A stretch of DNA of 64,000 bases from CANJDH01 sp031430015 (GTDB taxonomy: Bacteria; Pseudomonadota; Gammaproteobacteria; Burkholderiales; JAEUOS01): NCBI GenBank assembly GCA_031430015.1, contig JANPAR010000005.1, forward strand, positions 1-64,000, given 5' to 3'. The notes under the pieces are model-generated. The model saw only the letters and a program-made list of their open reading frames with translations, was not told where the DNA came from and searched no databases. The first letter of the stretch is position 1, and the number at the start of each line of letters is the position of its first letter. Shown piece by piece: positions 52,145 through 60,362 of this stretch. Made by a program: the position numbers and the translations under genes.

Positions 52145-53392
52145 CTAACGCGCGGCCAATCCCTCTTTGGTATACCCCGCCACCCGCTTGTAGCCATCGG
52201 TGATCGCCGTCAGCTCCGCCGCGCTGATGACATCTTCGATGCGCTCAAACGGCTTGTCGCCAATGCGCTCGTAGACCACGCGGATGATGGTGTCGGGCGG
52301 ATTGCTGCGGTTGGCGAGCACGACGCTGGACGTCGCTTGCAGGCGTTTGGCTTCGTAGTCTTTGAGGGCCTGCGTAACGCCGGTTGCGGCCAGGCAATCG
52401 GCCAGGGTGCGCGCATCGATGATGGATTGCCCCGCGCCGTTCGAGCCGCGCGGCACCATCGGATGGGCGGCGTCGCCGAGCAGGGTGACGCGCCCTTGCG
52501 TCCACCACGGCAGCGGGTCTTGATCAATCATGGGGAATTCGAGCACGGCATCCGCCGCGCGAATCATGGCCGGCACGTCGAGCCAGTCGAACTTCCAGCT
52601 CTCGAAGATGCCGATGAAATCATCCAAGCTGCCTTGCCGGTTCCAGTCGCGTTTTTTGTAGTGCGGTGTTTCGATCTCGGCGACCCAGTTCATCAACTGC
52701 GTGCCATCATCGAAATTGCGGATCGGGTAGATCACCATCTTGCCGTGGGTCAGCCAGCCGGCGCGCACCATCGACGCGCCCGACAACACCGGCGTCATGC
52801 GCGTGACGCCGCGCCACATGTTGACGCCGGAGTAACGCGGCTCGCCCTCGCCGGGATGCAGTTGCTTGCGGATGACGGAGTGCAGGCCCTCGCACGCAAT
52901 CGCGGCGCTGCCTTGTTGCGCAGGCCGCGCGGCACCGGTCGCGGGATCGTCAAACGCAACATTGACGCCACCTGTATCTTGGGTGAAGCCGGTGCAGCGC
53001 CAGCCCAGATGAATCCGCTCTGCGCCCAGGCGTTCACGCGCAGCGTCGAGCAGCACGGTGTACAAGTCACCACGATGAATCGAGAACTGCGGATGGGCAT
53101 AACCGGCGAAGCGCCCGAGTGGCTCGCTGTGAATCAATTGGCCGAAGCGATTGAAGAACGAGGCATCGTGCGTGGTGATGCCCACGCGCGTGAGCGCCTC
53201 TTCCAGGCCGAGCAGCGCCAACTCTTGCGAGGCATGGGGCAGAATGTTGATGCCAACGCCCACCGCCTTCGGGTCGGCTACTGCTTCGAACACGCGGCAG
53301 GGAATGCCGCGCGCATGCAGTGCCAACGCAAAGGTCAGGCCACCTACGCCGCCACCGATGATGAGAATGTCTTGCTGGTTGGTCGGCATCAT
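52145..53392 (-). CDS. FAD-dependent aromatic monooxygenase (PHBH/salicylate hydroxylase type)
   Basis: Group A flavin hydroxylase of 415 residues, hydroxylating an aromatic acid or hydroxy-heterocycle with NAD(P)H and O2. The FAD motif is LIIGGGVGGLTFALAL, and the second FAD site is VTLLGDAAHPMVPRGSNGAGQ. A DG-type segment is present at AIACEGLHSVIRKQL. In nicotinate breakdown a homologue acts just after the molybdenum hydroxylase, which fits this context. It is convergent with the molybdenum hydroxylase genes. Substrate not decidable from sequence. Confidence 0.9.
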   Translation of the reverse strand: MMPTNQQDILIIGGGVGGLTFALALHARGIPCRVFEAVADPKAVGVGINILPHASQELALLGLEEALTRVGITTHDASFFNRFGQLIHSEPLGRFAGYAHPQFSIHRGDLYTVLLDAARERLGAERIHLGWRCTGFTQDTGGVNVAFDDPATGAARPAQQGSAAIACEGLHSVIRKQLHPGEGEPRYSGVNMWRGVTRMTPVLSGASMVRAGWLTHGKMVIYPIRNFDDGTQLMNWVAEIETPHYKKRDWNRQGSLDDFIGIFESWKFDWLDVPAMIRAADAVLEFPMIDQDPLPWWTQGRVTLLGDAAHPMVPRGSNGAGQSIIDARTLADCLAATGVTQALKDYEAKRLQATSSVVLANRSNPPDTIIRVVYERIGDKPFERIEDVISAAELTAITDGYKRVAGYTKEGLAAR

Positions 53393-53418
53393 GGCTGGCG
53401 CGTAAATTATTTCGGGAT

Positions 53419-54492
53419 TTATTTCGGCGCTGCCGCGCGATTGATTTTGAGCTGCGCTTCCACCAGCGCAACCACTTCATCGACCACTGCCGACTGCTTG
53501 CCTTTTTTCGCTGCGATGGTCTGCACCAGACGGTCAACACGTTCGATAAACGGCGAGCCGCCATAGAGCGCACGCGCGGCCGACGATGGGCTGCCCAGGC
53601 CGTTGGCCGCCGCTGCGTATTTCTCAAACGGCACCAGGTCTTTCTCTGCAGCGCCGAGTGACTTGCACAAGTCCGCCACCCAGTTGTAGGTATCGCCAGT
53701 GGCCTTGAGGTCGGAATGCACCGCGTCCTTGATCGGGCGCATACCGTCTTTGTGTACGCAGCGGTAGTTACCGGCGAGCAGCATGCTCCACTTGGCGAGC
53801 GGCACAAACACCGAGTCATAGACTTTCAATTTCACCGGCAATTCGATCAAACCGTTGCCTGTGTCAAAGCGCACCGCCTCAATGTCGCGTTCGAGATCAC
53901 GCAACATGGCGGTGTGTGCGTCCGAGACAAAACGCGCGGCCTTGAAGTTGGTGGGCAGGCGCACTTGCAACACGTTGGTGCCTTCTTCGGGCGGGCGGAA
54001 GGCTTGCGGATCAGGGCTGCACAGCGTAAGGAAGTCGGGATCGAAGCTGTCCCACACGGTAGCATCGGCGTAGCAATCGCGATAGTCGTTGGCGTTGAGA
54101 CCGGGGATGCGCGCGAGATAGGGAAGCGGCGGCATGTTCATGATCGACATCGCCGGGGTTTTGGTCTTGGCGATCTTGTCGAGCAACTCGCGCACACCGG
54201 CCGAGCGGTATTGCGGCTCCTGCATGGCGAGTACGGCGAGGTCAAAGTCAGTGGGGTTGACATCGGCAGGCGTGCCGGCAGTGATCTTGCCCGGCAGTTT
54301 GCGCGAGTCGATTTCGGTCAGGCCGTCGCGGCCCTTGATCGGCATGCGCACGCGCGTGCCTTCGCGATTCACCAGTTCCGCCTCGGCCGGCAGGCAGACC
54401 ATCTTTGCGTCGTGGCCCGCGAGCGCCAGCTTGGTCGCGAGCAGCGAGCCGTAAGAAGCGCCCAAAATCAGAATCTTGTATTTTTTTGTCAT
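53419..54492 (-). CDS. Ketopantoate reductase-like/opine dehydrogenase-like oxidoreductase
   Basis: NAD(P)-dependent protein of 357 residues with an N-terminal Rossmann domain (KILILGASYGSLLATKLALA) and a mainly helical C-terminal domain. It is distantly like PanE and octopine/nopaline dehydrogenases. The GxGxxG motif is seen as GASYGS, so the second Gly is replaced. No close functional assignment is possible. GGAGA precedes the ATG at 54492. It lies 26 bases upstream of the FAD monooxygenase gene in the same direction. Confidence 0.7.
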   Translation of the reverse strand: MTKKYKILILGASYGSLLATKLALAGHDAKMVCLPAEAELVNREGTRVRMPIKGRDGLTEIDSRKLPGKITAGTPADVNPTDFDLAVLAMQEPQYRSAGVRELLDKIAKTKTPAMSIMNMPPLPYLARIPGLNANDYRDCYADATVWDSFDPDFLTLCSPDPQAFRPPEEGTNVLQVRLPTNFKAARFVSDAHTAMLRDLERDIEAVRFDTGNGLIELPVKLKVYDSVFVPLAKWSMLLAGNYRCVHKDGMRPIKDAVHSDLKATGDTYNWVADLCKSLGAAEKDLVPFEKYAAAANGLGSPSSAARALYGGSPFIERVDRLVQTIAAKKGKQSAVVDEVVALVEAQLKINRAAAPK

Positions 54493-54631
54493 CCCGTTCT
54501 CCTTTGATGTTCAGGCCATTCAACCGGCAGCGCATTGTAGGGTTGCGGGTACGGGTCGGAATTGTTTTTCGTCAACCCCGTCAGGCGATTCGATGTTGCG
54601 GTGCACAGTCGCGAGTGCCTCACGCCAGCTG

Positions 54632-55744
54632 TCACGTCGCGGTACGGTGCTGCCGCAGCGCCGCATTGACGCGCGGCATCACCTGCTCTGCCATCAGCAC
54701 CATCGAGCGCTCGGCGAGCTTGCGGTCGACGAAGTCCATGCCGGCGTAGACCAGTTCGCCGAAGTCGCCGATCTCCTCGCGCAACGAGAGGACTTGATCG
54801 ACCACCTGATTGACGGTGCCGCACAGCACCAGGTCGTCGAGCATGCGGTCTACCGTGAGCACGGCATCGTCTTCTTCAGCGAAGCGCTTGAAGATGACGT
54901 GGCGCTTGGACAGCTTCATCTTGGTGAGCATCTGCTTGTAGTAATAACGGTAGGGGCTGTTGGTGTCGCTGCGGCCATAGCGTTGTGCGGTGCTGTCGAC
55001 ATCGGCGACGAACACGGTGCGGGCGACGCGCCAGTCTGCCGCATGCGCTGCAACGCCCGCCAGCTTCTTGCCCTCGGCGTAGTTGGCCCAGTGGCTCGGC
55101 AGCCAATTGCGCAACAAAAAGTTGGCCGACATCGGATGAAAGTCGCGCTGGCCCATCGCGATCACGCCTTTGGAAAACGGCGCGACCACGGTGCCGACGA
55201 TTTCCGGGCGCGGTTGTTGATACGGCTTGTACATGCCGCCGCGGCCGATTTCCATCACAGCGGTCTTCGCGGTGGAGACCTTGTAGCGGTTGCCCGGCAG
55301 ATCAATGTTGTAGGGCGCATCGCGCGACCAGATTTCGAGGATCACGTCGATCGCTTCGGCAAACATCTTGTTGCGATCCTGATCGAGGATGCCGAGCGCT
55401 TCGGCGTCGGACGCGAGCGCGCCAGGGCTGATGCCGAAGATGAAGCGGCCTTTCGCGAGATGATCGAACATGGCCGCATGCGCCGCCACCAGCGTGGGGT
55501 GTGCTTGCGACAGGTTGGAGGTGCCGGTGCCGAGCTTGATCTGCTTCGTTTCGCTGATCAGCGTCGCGAGGAAGATGAAACTATTGGTGACGTTTTCGGC
55601 CTGGTCGGTGAGATGTTCGCCAACGAAGGCATCGTAAAAGCCGAGCTGGTCCGCCAGGATGATGGCGTCGCGATCCTCCTGCAAGGTATCGAGCGGGTTG
55701 CGCTCAATGGGGTGCAAGGGCATGGTGAAGTAGCCGAGACGCAT
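54632..55744 (-). CDS. LLM-class (luciferase-like) flavin-dependent oxidoreductase
   Basis: FMN-dependent monooxygenase of 370 residues, TIM-barrel bacterial luciferase family. It begins MRLGYFTMPLHPIERN and has YDAFVGEHLTDQAENVTNS, LGTGTSNLSQAHPTLVAAHA and FIFGISPGALASDAEALGI. It needs a separate flavin reductase, none of which is nearby. Such enzymes often open lactones, N-heterocycles or ketones. The ATG at 55744 begins the family sequence. Confidence 0.88.
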   Translation of the reverse strand: MRLGYFTMPLHPIERNPLDTLQEDRDAIILADQLGFYDAFVGEHLTDQAENVTNSFIFLATLISETKQIKLGTGTSNLSQAHPTLVAAHAAMFDHLAKGRFIFGISPGALASDAEALGILDQDRNKMFAEAIDVILEIWSRDAPYNIDLPGNRYKVSTAKTAVMEIGRGGMYKPYQQPRPEIVGTVVAPFSKGVIAMGQRDFHPMSANFLLRNWLPSHWANYAEGKKLAGVAAHAADWRVARTVFVADVDSTAQRYGRSDTNSPYRYYYKQMLTKMKLSKRHVIFKRFAEEDDAVLTVDRMLDDLVLCGTVNQVVDQVLSLREEIGDFGELVYAGMDFVDRKLAERSMVLMAEQVMPRVNAALRQHRTAT

Positions 55745-55837
55745 GTTTCGATTCTGCCGGTGGGATGGGTCGATGCGCGTGACCACGCGCCGCTATACTG
55801 GGCGCTAATTTAGCATTTGATAAGCAGGGGGAAAGCC

Positions 55838-56884
55838 ATGCCGTCACCACAACCCACATCCACCGTCGGCATCATTGGCCTGGGCATCATGGGCGGCATG
55901 ATGGCCGAGACGCTGCGCGGGCACGGCTACGACGTGACCGGCTACGACGTCGCGCCCGCTGCGCGCAAGCGCCTGGCGCAATGCGGCGGACGGCCCCTCG
56001 CGTCGGCTGCTGCGGTGGCGGCATCTGCGGACATCATCATCGTGTCGCTCGCCAGCAGTGCGGCGCTGGCGGCGGTGACGCGCGAGTTGGCGGGCGCCGC
56101 ACTGCTGCGCCGCGATGCGAAGGCCGAAACGAAAGGCGCGGCGAAGCGCACGAGCGCGGGTAGCGATACGGCCAGCCGCCAGTCGCCCCCTGCCCGCCGC
56201 ATCGTGATCGAAACCAGCACTCTGCCGATCGCCGACAAGGAAGCCGCCGCCGCTGCGTTGAAGCGCGCCTGCATCATCACGCTCGACTGCCCGATCAGCG
56301 GCACCGCAGCGCGCATGAAAGAGCGCGCGTGGACCATTTTTCTTTCAGGCGAGCGCGCCGCCTGCAACCGCGCCGAGCCGATACTCAAGGCCTTCACCGA
56401 CAACCTGCCCAACGTCGGCGCGTTCGGCAATGGCACCAAACTCAAATTCGCCGCCAATCATCTGGTCGCGATTTACAACGTCGCCTACGCTGAGTCCGTC
56501 ACGCTGGCGCGCAAGATGGGGCTCGATCCGCGCGAGATGTTCAAACTGTTCGGCCCCAGCGCCGTGCTCGGCACCGGCGTCATGCGTCTGCGCATGCCTT
56601 TCATGATAGAGCGCAAATACACACCGCCGACCATGAAAATCGAAGTCTGGCAAAAAGACATGCAGGTGATCGGCGACATGGCCAAGTCAGTCAACTGCCC
56701 GACGCCGCTGTTCTCGGCCTGCGTGCCGGTCTACAACGCCGCGATGGCGCAGGGGCTGGCGCTGGAAGATACGGCCTCAACCGCCGAGGTGCTGGGGGCG
56801 ATGGCGGGGATTGCGCCGGTGAAGAAGCATCTCAAGGCAATGCACGCGCGCTTGCCCTTCACTGGGGTCAAACGGAAGAAATAG
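55838..56884 (+). CDS. 3-hydroxyisobutyrate dehydrogenase-like NAD(P)-binding protein
   Basis: Beta-hydroxyacid dehydrogenase of 348 residues. The Rossmann motif is GIIGLGIMGGMMAETLRGHG, the substrate-binding segment DCPISGTAARMKERAW and the catalytic Lys segment KLKFAANHLVAIYNVAYAES, which has the family K-x3-N. An insert of about 30 residues rich in Ala/Lys/Ser (near 90-120) is not typical. AGGGGGA precedes the ATG at 55838. It is divergent from the luciferase-like gene across about 90 bases. Confidence 0.87.
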   Translation: MPSPQPTSTVGIIGLGIMGGMMAETLRGHGYDVTGYDVAPAARKRLAQCGGRPLASAAAVAASADIIIVSLASSAALAAVTRELAGAALLRRDAKAETKGAAKRTSAGSDTASRQSPPARRIVIETSTLPIADKEAAAAALKRACIITLDCPISGTAARMKERAWTIFLSGERAACNRAEPILKAFTDNLPNVGAFGNGTKLKFAANHLVAIYNVAYAESVTLARKMGLDPREMFKLFGPSAVLGTGVMRLRMPFMIERKYTPPTMKIEVWQKDMQVIGDMAKSVNCPTPLFSACVPVYNAAMAQGLALEDTASTAEVLGAMAGIAPVKKHLKAMHARLPFTGVKRKK

Positions 56885-56925
56885 ACAAGTGGCGCGGACC
56901 CGCGCGGAAAAATATGACATTCTGA

Positions 56926-56949
56926 TAAAATGATTATCATATTATTTTA
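56926..56949. promoter_or_regulatory. Nested palindrome upstream of a toxin-antitoxin pair
   Basis: ATGATTATCAT (56930-56940) is a perfect odd palindrome inside a larger inverted pair TAAAAT (56926-56931) and ATTTTA (56944-56949). It is A+T-rich, 13 bases before the antitoxin start, so it probably holds the promoter and the operator for autoregulation by the antitoxin. Confidence 0.5.
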
Positions 56950-56961
56950 ACGAGCTCGCAC

Positions 56962-57252
56962 ATGGGCACTCTCGCCATCAGCGTCACAGAGTTTTCTCGC
57001 GGTCTCTCTGATTTCCTAAATCACGTCCAATACCGCGGGCAGGTACTCGATATCGAGCGCGGCAAACGCGTGGTCGCCCGCGTTTCACCCGTGGCGGCAA
57101 CCGATGGCTTTCCGGTTGATCGTCTCGACGACTTGCTCGCGCAGGGGCCACAACTGGATGCCTCCGACCGAGGCCCGATGACCCGCGACCTGCGCGCGGT
57201 TCGTAGCCAACTTGCCTCGGCACGCAGAAAATCTGATCCGTGGGCATCCTGA
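56962..57252 (+). CDS. Phd/YefM-like antitoxin
   Basis: Antitoxin of 96 residues. The N-terminus, LAISVTEFSRGLSDFLNHVQ with GQVLDIERGKRVVARVSP, has the Phd/YefM-type DNA-binding fold. The C-terminal part is extended and charged, to cover the toxin. It overlaps the VapC-like gene by 13 bases. Confidence 0.82.
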   Translation: MGTLAISVTEFSRGLSDFLNHVQYRGQVLDIERGKRVVARVSPVAATDGFPVDRLDDLLAQGPQLDASDRGPMTRDLRAVRSQLASARRKSDPWAS

Positions 57253-57647
57253 TCGACACCGACGTCTGGGTATTGGCCGAGAAGTCGGGAGGCGCAATCA
57301 ACCTCGCGCGCTGGGCCAGCTACGGCGGTGCCTATATCAGCGTCGTAACAGCCAGCGAACTGCTGGTCGGCGTAGAGCGCGCCAATACGCCACAACGCCG
57401 TGCGCAACGCGGCGCGTTCGTGGAACATTTGCTTGCGTCAATCCCGGTGCTCGATTTCTCCCTCGGGGTCGCACGCGCCCACGCGCGCATGATGGCCGCC
57501 CTGTCGAAAAACAAGACGGCCGGTGCCCACGACGCCATCATCGCCGCCACCGCGATTCATCACGGTCACGCCCTACTCACACGCAACGTGGATGATTTCA
57601 GGATTTTTGCCGGCCTCAAGGTGGAGGCGTTTACCGTCTCTGTGTAA
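57240..57647 (+). CDS. VapC-like PIN-domain toxin
   Basis: PIN ribonuclease toxin of 135 residues. Acidic active-site residues are in ILIDTDVWVLAE, ASELLVGVE, KTAGAHDAIIAATA and LTRNVDDFRIF, the normal VapC set. The start is GTG at 57240, within the antitoxin coding end; this gives the conserved first strand its expected length. The pair is a standard antitoxin-first operon. Confidence 0.9.
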   Translation: MGILIDTDVWVLAEKSGGAINLARWASYGGAYISVVTASELLVGVERANTPQRRAQRGAFVEHLLASIPVLDFSLGVARAHARMMAALSKNKTAGAHDAIIAATAIHHGHALLTRNVDDFRIFAGLKVEAFTVSV

Positions 57648-57654
57648 CACAGGG

Positions 57655-57766
57655 CCTACGCGCGGCTCGCGCTCGACGTATTACGCGCCAACGCCGGTTT
57701 TTGGTTTGGGGATACGCACTACGACGCCGTGCTGACAGCAGCCGGCGAGGAAGCGTCACTACTGCG
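57655..57766 (+). pseudogene. Remnant of a DUF3368 toxin C-terminus
   Basis: Translation here gives LALDVLRANAGFWFGDTHYD followed by AVLTAAGEEA, which matches the end of the intact DUF3368 protein encoded at 59243-59728 (LLDALRADAGFWIGDALYD then AVVVAAKE). Only about 35 codons remain, without a start and without the usual stop. It runs into the tail of the neighbouring Bug gene on the other strand. Confidence 0.75.
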
Positions 57767-58733
57767 CGGTGATGCCGCCCCGGCGAATCACCGCTGCATA
57801 GCGCTCGATTTCACTCTTGAGGTGTGCGCCCAGTTCCTCGGGCGTGCTGCCCACGGCTGTCATGGCGTCCTGGTCAAACAGGGCGCGCGTTTCTTTGGCA
57901 TCGAGCGCGGTCTTGACGGCCCGGTTCAAGGTGATGACCACGTCGCGCGGCGTGCCCGCTGCGGCAAACATGGCAAACCAGTTGTCCGCGACAAACCCGG
58001 ACAACATGGCATTCATGGTGGGCAAATCAGGAAACGCGGGAGCCGGTTTGGCCGTGGTGACCGCCAGCGCGCGCACCTTGCCGGCCTTGATTTGCGGCAG
58101 TGCCAGCAACGCCTCGGCGAATACGAAATCGACCTCGCCGCCCAGCAGCGCCAGCATCGCGGGTGCCCCGCCTTTGTACGGCACATTGGTAAAACTGATG
58201 CCGCCAATCTGCCTGAACATTTCCGCCGCCAGATGACTGGTGCTGCCTGACACGGTCAGACCGGCATTGAGGCGGCCGGGATTCTTGCGCGCCAACTCGA
58301 CGAGTTCCTGCGGCGAATTCGCCGCCACCTTGGGATGAACGATCAACACCAGCGGCGTCGCGCTGACCCAGACCACCGGCGCCAGATCCTTCTCCGGATC
58401 GAGCTTGATGGTGCTCTTGGCGAGAGTCGCATTGATCGCCAGCGCCGCCGTGGTGAACAGGATGGTGTAGCCGTCAGGCGGTGACTTGGCCACCGCCTCC
58501 GCGCCAATCATGCCGCTCGCACCCGGCCGATTCTCGACGATAACGGTTTGGCCAAACTGCTCGCCCATCGCTTTGGCAAACAAGCGCGCCTGAATGTCGG
58601 TGGCACCGCCCGGTGCCAAGGGAACGATCAGGCGCAGCGGTTTCGCCGGAAAGTTTTGTGCGCCGGCAGGGGAGGCCAGCGCACAGAACGCGAGGATAAA
58701 CAGCAGTGCCAGTGGCAGATTCGATTGCTTCAT
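57759..58733 (-). CDS. Bug-type periplasmic receptor
   Basis: Receptor of 324 residues with signal PLALLFILAFCALASPAGAQ and motifs PLRLIVPLAPGGATDIQAR, ENRPGASGMIGAEAVAKSP, GLTVSGSTSHLAAEMF and FTNVPYKGGAPAMLALLGG. GGAGG lies six bases before the ATG at 58733 but directly touches another ATG at 58739, so 58733 is the better start. It stands alone between two toxin-antitoxin loci. Confidence 0.93.
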   Translation of the reverse strand: MKQSNLPLALLFILAFCALASPAGAQNFPAKPLRLIVPLAPGGATDIQARLFAKAMGEQFGQTVIVENRPGASGMIGAEAVAKSPPDGYTILFTTAALAINATLAKSTIKLDPEKDLAPVVWVSATPLVLIVHPKVAANSPQELVELARKNPGRLNAGLTVSGSTSHLAAEMFRQIGGISFTNVPYKGGAPAMLALLGGEVDFVFAEALLALPQIKAGKVRALAVTTAKPAPAFPDLPTMNAMLSGFVADNWFAMFAAAGTPRDVVITLNRAVKTALDAKETRALFDQDAMTAVGSTPEELGAHLKSEIERYAAVIRRGGITAQ

Positions 58734-58996
58734 GTTCATCCTCCGTCCGAACGTCTGTGTGGCCGCCGGTGGCCGCCCACGTTTGCATCAGGCACGTTCG
58801 CGAGTATGCCCCAGCGCGGCCGGACGAAGCAAGCTGCTGACACACCAGCTTGAAAGATGACCGCTCCGGCATTCGACGAAGCCAGTGTCGATACATTGGA
58901 CGCAGGCTGAGCGGCCCAATACCGTCCGCATCCTTGTCCGTTTTGGTGGACAATTAAGCAGGGTGATAGCGAGTTGGCATGCCTCCTCAGGAGACC

Positions 58997-59239
58997 ATGA
59001 TGGGAATAGTGATCGACGACGATTTGCTGCGCGCGGCGCGCATGTCCGAGCCGGAGATCAAGCTCGAACTCGCAGCGCTGCTCTATCAACGTGAGCGGCT
59101 CACGCTCGGTCAAGCGGCACGTTTGGCTGGCCTGAGCCAGGCGCGCATGCGGCTCGCGCTCGCCGTCCGCGGGATTGCACCCAGCTATGGCATCGCCGAA
59201 TTCGAGGAAGACCTGAAAGTCGTGCGCAGCGCCGCCTGA
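58997..59239 (+). CDS. UPF0175-family antitoxin
   Basis: Protein of 80 residues of the UPF0175 group, which pairs with DUF3368 proteins. It has DDLLRAARMSEPEIKLELAA followed by the helix-turn-helix-like RLTLGQAARLAGLSQARM. AGGAG lies just upstream; the ATG at 58997 or the next at 59000 may be used. It ends three bases before the DUF3368 gene. Confidence 0.88.
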   Translation: MMGIVIDDDLLRAARMSEPEIKLELAALLYQRERLTLGQAARLAGLSQARMRLALAVRGIAPSYGIAEFEEDLKVVRSAA

Positions 59240-59242
59240 CGC

Positions 59243-59728
59243 ATGATCGTCGTATCCAACACGTCGCCGCTTATCGCGCTCGCCCGCGCGGGACGGCTTG
59301 ATCTGTTGCAGGCCATCCACGGCGAAATCATCGTCCCCGACGCCGTGTTCAACGAAATCACCGTGGCCGGCGCAGGTGAGCCGGGCGCGCATGAAGTTGT
59401 CACCACGAGCTGGATCAAACGGCAGCCAGCTCTCAACCGGCAGTTGGTCAACGCACTGGGCCTTGACCTCGACGCCGGCGAAGCCGAAGCCATTGCGCTG
59501 GCGATGGAGTGTCAGGCGGACTTGATTTTGCTCGACGAGCGCATGGGCCGCCACGCCGCACAGCGAATGGGATTGAAAGTGACCGGCACGCTTGGAATCT
59601 TGATCGCCGCAAAGGATCGCGGCCTGCTTGCGTCGGTACGCCCGCTGCTCGACGCGTTGCGCGCTGATGCCGGCTTTTGGATTGGGGACGCGCTCTACGA
59701 CGCCGTGGTCGTGGCAGCGAAAGAATAA
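59243..59728 (+). CDS. DUF3368 PIN-like toxin
   Basis: PIN-like protein of 161 residues, the toxin candidate paired with UPF0175. It begins IVVSNTSPLIALARAGRLDL, with the family SNTSPLI in place of the usual PIN DxN, then IIVPDAVFNEI, LDAGEAEAIALAME and LILLDERMGRHAAQRMGLKV. The acidic residues for metal binding are present. It immediately follows the antitoxin gene. A remnant of a second copy lies at 57655-57766. Confidence 0.88.
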   Translation: MIVVSNTSPLIALARAGRLDLLQAIHGEIIVPDAVFNEITVAGAGEPGAHEVVTTSWIKRQPALNRQLVNALGLDLDAGEAEAIALAMECQADLILLDERMGRHAAQRMGLKVTGTLGILIAAKDRGLLASVRPLLDALRADAGFWIGDALYDAVVVAAKE

Positions 59729-59738
59729 TGGCGTTGGC

Positions 59739-59799
59739 CTGAAACCATTGGTGGGTGCGGGTTTTCCACTTCCGATGGCCTGGAAGTGTTGGTGGAAGA
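59739..59799 (-). repeat. Dispersed paired repeat, inverted copy
   Basis: Read on the minus strand, unit 1 (TTCCACCAACACTTCCAGG) is followed 41 bp later by unit 2 (CGCACCCACCAATGGTTTCA). Order and spacing equal those of the elements at 17445-17507 and 28409-28473. It lies directly after the DUF3368 gene. Confidence 0.72.
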
Positions 59800-59827
59800 C
59801 CCTCTTAAAAGAAATCAAAGTCTAATT

Positions 59828-60109
59828 TCAGCCCGCACCTTTGTTCTGCCCTCGAATCTGCATGGAGGCGGATAAAACCAAATGCGACCCCGGCCCCTTT
59901 GCCTTTGATACGGCCCCTTTGATGTTTCCCAATCGAACAATGAGGCGTACTTTGCATCCTTTATGAACAAGCTGCTCAACTACGGATTCCTCCGTGAAAA
60001 AAGCTACCGCTATATATACGTTCGAAGGTGTGTTGGACAAGCTTTCGATAGCGTTGTGCATGAAGTCTTGATGCGAATTCCGATTTGCGTATAAGCCAAG
60101 AATTTCCAT
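59828..60109 (-). CDS. Truncated PLD-like domain protein
   Basis: Protein of 93 residues. MEILGLYANRNSHQDFMHNA with VYIAVAFFTEESVVEQLVHK resembles the N-terminal part of phospholipase-D-like nuclease-type proteins, which usually continue to an HKD motif. After about residue 65 the sequence no longer looks like the family and stops, so the catalytic part is missing. GAGAGGT precedes the ATG at 60109. Probably a non-functional fragment within a lower-GC patch. Confidence 0.5.
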   Translation of the reverse strand: MEILGLYANRNSHQDFMHNAIESLSNTPSNVYIAVAFFTEESVVEQLVHKGCKVRLIVRLGNIKGAVSKAKGPGSHLVLSASMQIRGQNKGAG

Positions 60110-60125
60110 GGTCACCTCTCCTCGA

Positions 60126-60317
60126 TCAATTCCCATTTATGAGCTCGAAGCTCTTTGGCACAAGTAGACGGTAGGCTGAACCTGACGCACTCAACTCGCT
60201 GAATAAATCATCCTTCCATTCTTTTAGAATGCTCTGATCTGCTTGGTGCTTCATCAGCAGTCCTAGAGGGCGGTCGGTTAATTGAAGATTGCGTGGTAAT
60301 TCTCGCCCGCATGGCAT
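60126..60317 (-). CDS. Small hypothetical protein
   Basis: Possible gene of 63 residues ending 16 bases before the truncated PLD-like gene, in the same direction. No family is recognised. The last 40 residues (KEWKDDLFSELSASGSAYRL) look protein-like, and the first 20 do not; a start at the internal Met (KHQADQ) is possible. It may be the end of a lost larger gene. Confidence 0.3.
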   Translation of the reverse strand: MPCGRELPRNLQLTDRPLGLLMKHQADQSILKEWKDDLFSELSASGSAYRLLVPKSFELINGN

Positions 60318-60362
60318 TTACCTAACAACGGTCAGAGAAAGTTCGCCAATTGAGACGAACCC

